Below, piece by piece: positions 32,147-34,832 of a DNA stretch of 34,832 nt. Each line of letters begins with the position of its first letter. The first letter of the stretch is position 1. A model generated the notes under the pieces. That model was not told the DNA's origin. It ran no database searches and saw only the letters and a list, made by a program, of their open reading frames with translations. Origin of the DNA: Butyrivibrio sp. AC2005 (GTDB lineage Bacteria > Bacillota > Clostridia > Lachnospirales > Lachnospiraceae); assembly GCF_000424145.1 (NCBI RefSeq), contig NZ_AUJI01000048.1:1-34832 (forward strand), read 5' to 3'. The translations under genes were made by a program, and so were the position numbers.

Positions 32147-32965
32147 ATGAAAAAGAAATCTTTTATAAAAAGAATTATCATAGCCATCATAATAATCCTG
32201 ATTGCGGCTACAGCATGGTTTGAGGTGCCGGTTACGGAGCATATAAATATTGATAGTAGCGGCAAACTGACAAATCCGGTCCGTGTTGCTCTGATTACCG
32301 ATCTGCATTCCTGCTACTATGGTGATAAGCAGAAAACGCTCACTAAAATGATTGATAAAGAAAATGTGGACGCTGTTTTCCTGGCAGGAGATATTTTTGA
32401 TGACAGAATGGCGGACAATAACTCTAAGGCTTTGATAGAGCAGATTGCGCCGAAGTATCCATGCTATTACGTGGTCGGCAATCATGAATACTGGAGTGGA
32501 AGATTGCAGCAAATAAAGGATTATATGATTTCTAATGGCGTTACAGTGCTGGAAGGAACATCAAGTGAGCTTGCAGTAAACGGAAATATTATAGATGTAT
32601 CCGGGGTGGACGACCCTACTGATATGTCTTTATATGAATGGGAAAAACAAATGGAAAGTGCATCGACTACGTCTGACAACTTCAAAATTCTGTTGTCTCA
32701 CAGACCGGAGGGAATTGAGATATACAAGAAATATGATTTTGATCTTGTTGTCACAGGGCATGCACACGGTGGGCAGTGGAGAATTCCTTTTACGGGATAT
32801 GGTATGTATGCACCGGATCAGGGCCTTTTGCCCAAATATGTTGATGGTGTTTATGATTTGTCGGATAAAGCAAAAATGGTTGTCAGCAGAGGGCTTGCAA
32901 GAGAAAGGATGCCTTTTCCGAGATTTTTCAATCATCCTGAGATTGTGATAATTGAAATTGATTAA
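32147..32965 (+). CDS. Membrane-anchored metallophosphoesterase (YkuE/YaeI-like)
   Basis: 272 residues from ATG 32147. GGAG at 32136-32139 is spaced properly for it and too close for the ATG at 32141. One N-terminal membrane helix (about residues 8-24, IIIAIIIILIAATAWF) precedes a calcineurin-like phosphoesterase domain with all metal motifs: LITDLHSCYYG (DxH), LAGDIFDDR (GD), VVGNHEYW (GNHE), LLSHRPEG and VTGHAHGGQWRIPF (GHxH). Related YkuE/YaeI enzymes act on lipid A precursors or other envelope substrates; in a Gram-positive cell the substrate is open. It lies 45 bases after hemW and may share its transcript. No clear terminator follows. Confidence 0.9.
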   Translation: MKKKSFIKRIIIAIIIILIAATAWFEVPVTEHINIDSSGKLTNPVRVALITDLHSCYYGDKQKTLTKMIDKENVDAVFLAGDIFDDRMADNNSKALIEQIAPKYPCYYVVGNHEYWSGRLQQIKDYMISNGVTVLEGTSSELAVNGNIIDVSGVDDPTDMSLYEWEKQMESASTTSDNFKILLSHRPEGIEIYKKYDFDLVVTGHAHGGQWRIPFTGYGMYAPDQGLLPKYVDGVYDLSDKAKMVVSRGLARERMPFPRFFNHPEIVIIEID

Positions 32966-33143
32966 ATCCAATATGGCTAAAAATCAGGTGACAGTGGTGT
33001 ATTGCACACGATATAATTAAATAGTCACTATATGTGATCGGGGTATAGAAAAAACTAAGATAGTGTCAAATGATCTATGAAAAAACTGGGTCAAAAAAAT
33101 AGGCTCAGATTGAACCTTGAAAATGTAGATATGTAGGTTGTGG

Positions 33144-33304
33144 TAACCTGACGCCACCCTTGACAGCACAAAAAATAACTGCTGTAGGTTAATCACCGAC
33201 GGCGAAGAACTCAAGAACAATTAGATTTTCTCCGTCGATTTCAGCAGTGTAGCAGTTATTTTTTGTGCCATCAAGGGCAAGCCGCTGAAGCGGTGGCTGG
33301 GTTA
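33144..33304. repeat. Nested palindrome at the 3' side of the DDE transposase
   Basis: The core arms GCACAAAAAATAACTGCT (33166-33183) and AGCAGTTATTTTTTGTGC (33251-33268) are perfect. Outside them CCCTTGA (33157-33163) pairs with TCAAGGG (33271-33277), GCCACC with GGTGGC, and TAACC with GGTTA (33300-33304). Inside, 33197-33206 pairs loosely with 33229-33238. The rest of the 32966-33332 gap is AT-rich sequence without a gene on the plus strand. It may be the transposon end or a structure limiting read-through. Confidence 0.7.
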
Positions 33305-33332
33305 TTACCTCAGGCTCAGAATCTAAGAACAA

Positions 33333-34784
33333 TCAGCTGGCTGCCTGAAGTTCCATGATTTTTTGCTGACCAAAGTAAATCATGAGCTGCCACTTGGCAG
33401 GCATGTTCTCAGCTTTGGATAGTATGTCATCAACTACTGGTGGTTTGAAGTCATTGAACTTATGAGGCCTCAGGAAGTTATAGTAGGCAACCCACAAAGT
33501 CAGATCATAGTTAGCGCCATCGTAGTTATCAAACCCATTAGTGATTCGATAAGATGCCTTATAGGTGCGGTTAAGACGCTCAATCATCTGTTTAAAAGGG
33601 CGGTATTCTTTGGACACTTCATCGTTGTTCTGGAGACCGATGACCTGTGTGATCTCAAACTTGAATCTGTCACCGAACTGCCTAAAGAACTGTTGGGCTG
33701 CAAGCGGATACGCACTATACCCATCAGCGATAAACTTGAAATTTTTGGGAAGCTCAGACATACCTTTGAATGCCATTCTCATTGCAAGGATGCATGGACC
33801 TACGCCACGGTTGTCAGATACCTGATAACCGATGATGGCTCTGGTAGCAGCATTCAGAATAAGCCAGACATAACCTTTGATGCCGCGCACCTTTATGTAC
33901 GTTTCATCCGCAGCAAAGGCATTGCCTTTCTCATAAGGGTAATTGTCAACAAAAGGCTTTATACAGATGGCAGCTGTCTTACAGTAGTTAGCAACCTGCT
34001 GATGAGATATAGATATCCCATACAAATCAGATAATGCCTGTCTTGTTTTTCTCAAAGACAGTCCGAGATTGACATGGAACGTAAGGCACAGGGACATGAT
34101 GTGGGCGTTGTGCTTGCTGAATTTAAGTGAGGATGCATTCTTTGGAAGAGAGTTCAGATCCATCTTAAAAAAATCTATCGAGAATTCGCGATAGATGTAG
34201 TGAAGCTTGTATTTATACTTGCCATTCTCTTCGGATAGATCCTCTTTATCGACTTTTTTAAGGTTGCTGAGATAGTAAGGACATTTGGGATTAACACACT
34301 TATGGATGGCGAAGTGCTTACGGTCTTTTATACGTACAAGAGTATGCTGGCAGTGAGGACATTTTAAAGATAACTGTTTATCAAAGCGATTGTCCTCAGG
34401 CGTAAAAGTAGTCTGGCAGATCTTACACATGAGCTGTCCAGCTTTACCATTGTTCTTGTAGAGATATGGCTGTGGTGCATGACATGATGGACAAGAACAT
34501 TCCTCCGGGATATCGCATTCTGAACGTCTTTTGATTGGTTTAACGGGTTTGCCATAGCGCTGAGTATAGTAGTTGTTAAGGTCCTTCCAGTCCCAGTCCT
34601 GATGATAATAGACAATCTTAGGAAGTTCATCCACTTTGAACTTTTGATATTTGGGAGAATGTGAGTCATCGAAAGCCCACTGTTTGAGCGGTATATATCT
34701 GCAGATGAAGTTAATAAGCCAGCAATTCTGTTGATAGAGTTGGTGGATGATTTCAAGTAAATAAAGTATAATGTTCATGAGCAT
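33333..34784 (-). mobile_element. DDE transposase with N-terminal zinc fingers (IS6/IS240-like core)
   Basis: 483 residues. The N-terminal third contains several CxxC pairs (CSCPSCHAPQPYLY, LMCKICQTTF, LKCPHCQHTL, KCVNPKCPYY), that is, two or three zinc ribbons for DNA binding. A helix-turn-helix-like region follows (LSLRKTRQALSDLYGISISH). The rve-like catalytic core has all three acidic residues: Asp in AFAADETYIKVRG, Asp in FKFIADGYSAY, Glu in FKQMIERLNRTYKASYR. The order and the DETYIKV/RGIKGYVW pattern fit IS6/IS240-type DDE enzymes, but the long zinc-finger region suggests a less-described group. It seems intact. The ribosome site AAAGGAC precedes the ATG. The right terminal repeat is outside or at the edge of the window. 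Confidence 0.88.
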
Positions 34785-34820
34785 TGAGTCCTTTTCGGAG
34801 ATGTTGATTTGGTCGTTGAC

Positions 34821-34829
34821 ATTATACCA
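34821..34829 (-). promoter_or_regulatory. Extended -10 of the transposase promoter
   Basis: On the minus strand TGGTATAAT lies about 37 bases ahead of the transposase ATG. The matching -35 would be beyond the window edge. Confidence 0.4.
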
Positions 34830-34832
34830 AAA

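Noticed and set aside
33333..33335. Selenocysteine at the TGA of the transposase
   Set aside because: Transposases of this kind are not known selenoproteins, and the domain is complete at the TGA; only read-through or a separate frame remains open.
33462..34034. 190-codon plus-strand frame
   Set aside because: It is antisense to the catalytic core of the DDE transposase, which has all three catalytic acids.

Overview
The window looks like the chromosome of a Lachnospiraceae-type Firmicute, most like Butyrivibrio or its relatives. The reasons are moderate-to-low GC, AGGAGG-type ribosome sites, Clostridia-style gene order (dgt-dnaG-rpoD-trmK), a type A RNase P RNA, a DUF6465-like protein, and several large low-complexity cell-surface proteins. 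The genus is inferred from general appearance; no 16S gene is present.

Layout. 1-235 is the edge of an IS1182-like transposase. 371-3387 (minus) is a two-gene unit: a chemoreceptor and a sugar-binding lipoprotein with no transporter genes. 3388-3846 holds a large palindromic element. 3853-5134 encodes three small proteins (coiled-coil membrane protein, DUF6465-like, small conserved protein) ending in a terminator. 5273-12301 is the housekeeping block: dgt, a GC-rich interspersed repeat, dnaG, rpoD with an unusual Lys/Ala/Thr/Glu N-terminal extension, trmK, and a TGS-uridine-kinase-like gene.

12345-21197 is the accessory part and the most unusual stretch. It opens with a 3' fragment (minus) of the large surface-protein gene found intact at 22987-25860. 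Two modules follow. Each is headed by a nearly identical ECF-type promoter (TGAAACC, 17 bases, CTCTAAG) and a related small basic protein, and each continues into zinc-ribbon, lipoprotein, YARHG or PPC/FN3 secreted proteins and ends in a terminator. Behind them lie a Big_2 fragment, a four-helix membrane protein, and an ECF sigma factor fused to a transmembrane segment and an extracytoplasmic domain. My reading is a cell-envelope response locus in which the tethered sigma factor may read the paired promoters. This is inference.

21276-21621 is rnpB with its own promoter. Then come a secreted trypsin-like protease, the 957-aa heptad-repeat surface protein, two CobW-type GTPases (one with a long His/Asp/Glu metal-binding repeat, one fused to a YcgQ/DUF1980-like domain), rpsT (minus), lepA, hemW and a membrane-anchored metallophosphoesterase. 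The right end is a zinc-finger DDE transposase with a nested palindrome at its 3' side. I saw no tRNA, rRNA or CRISPR array.
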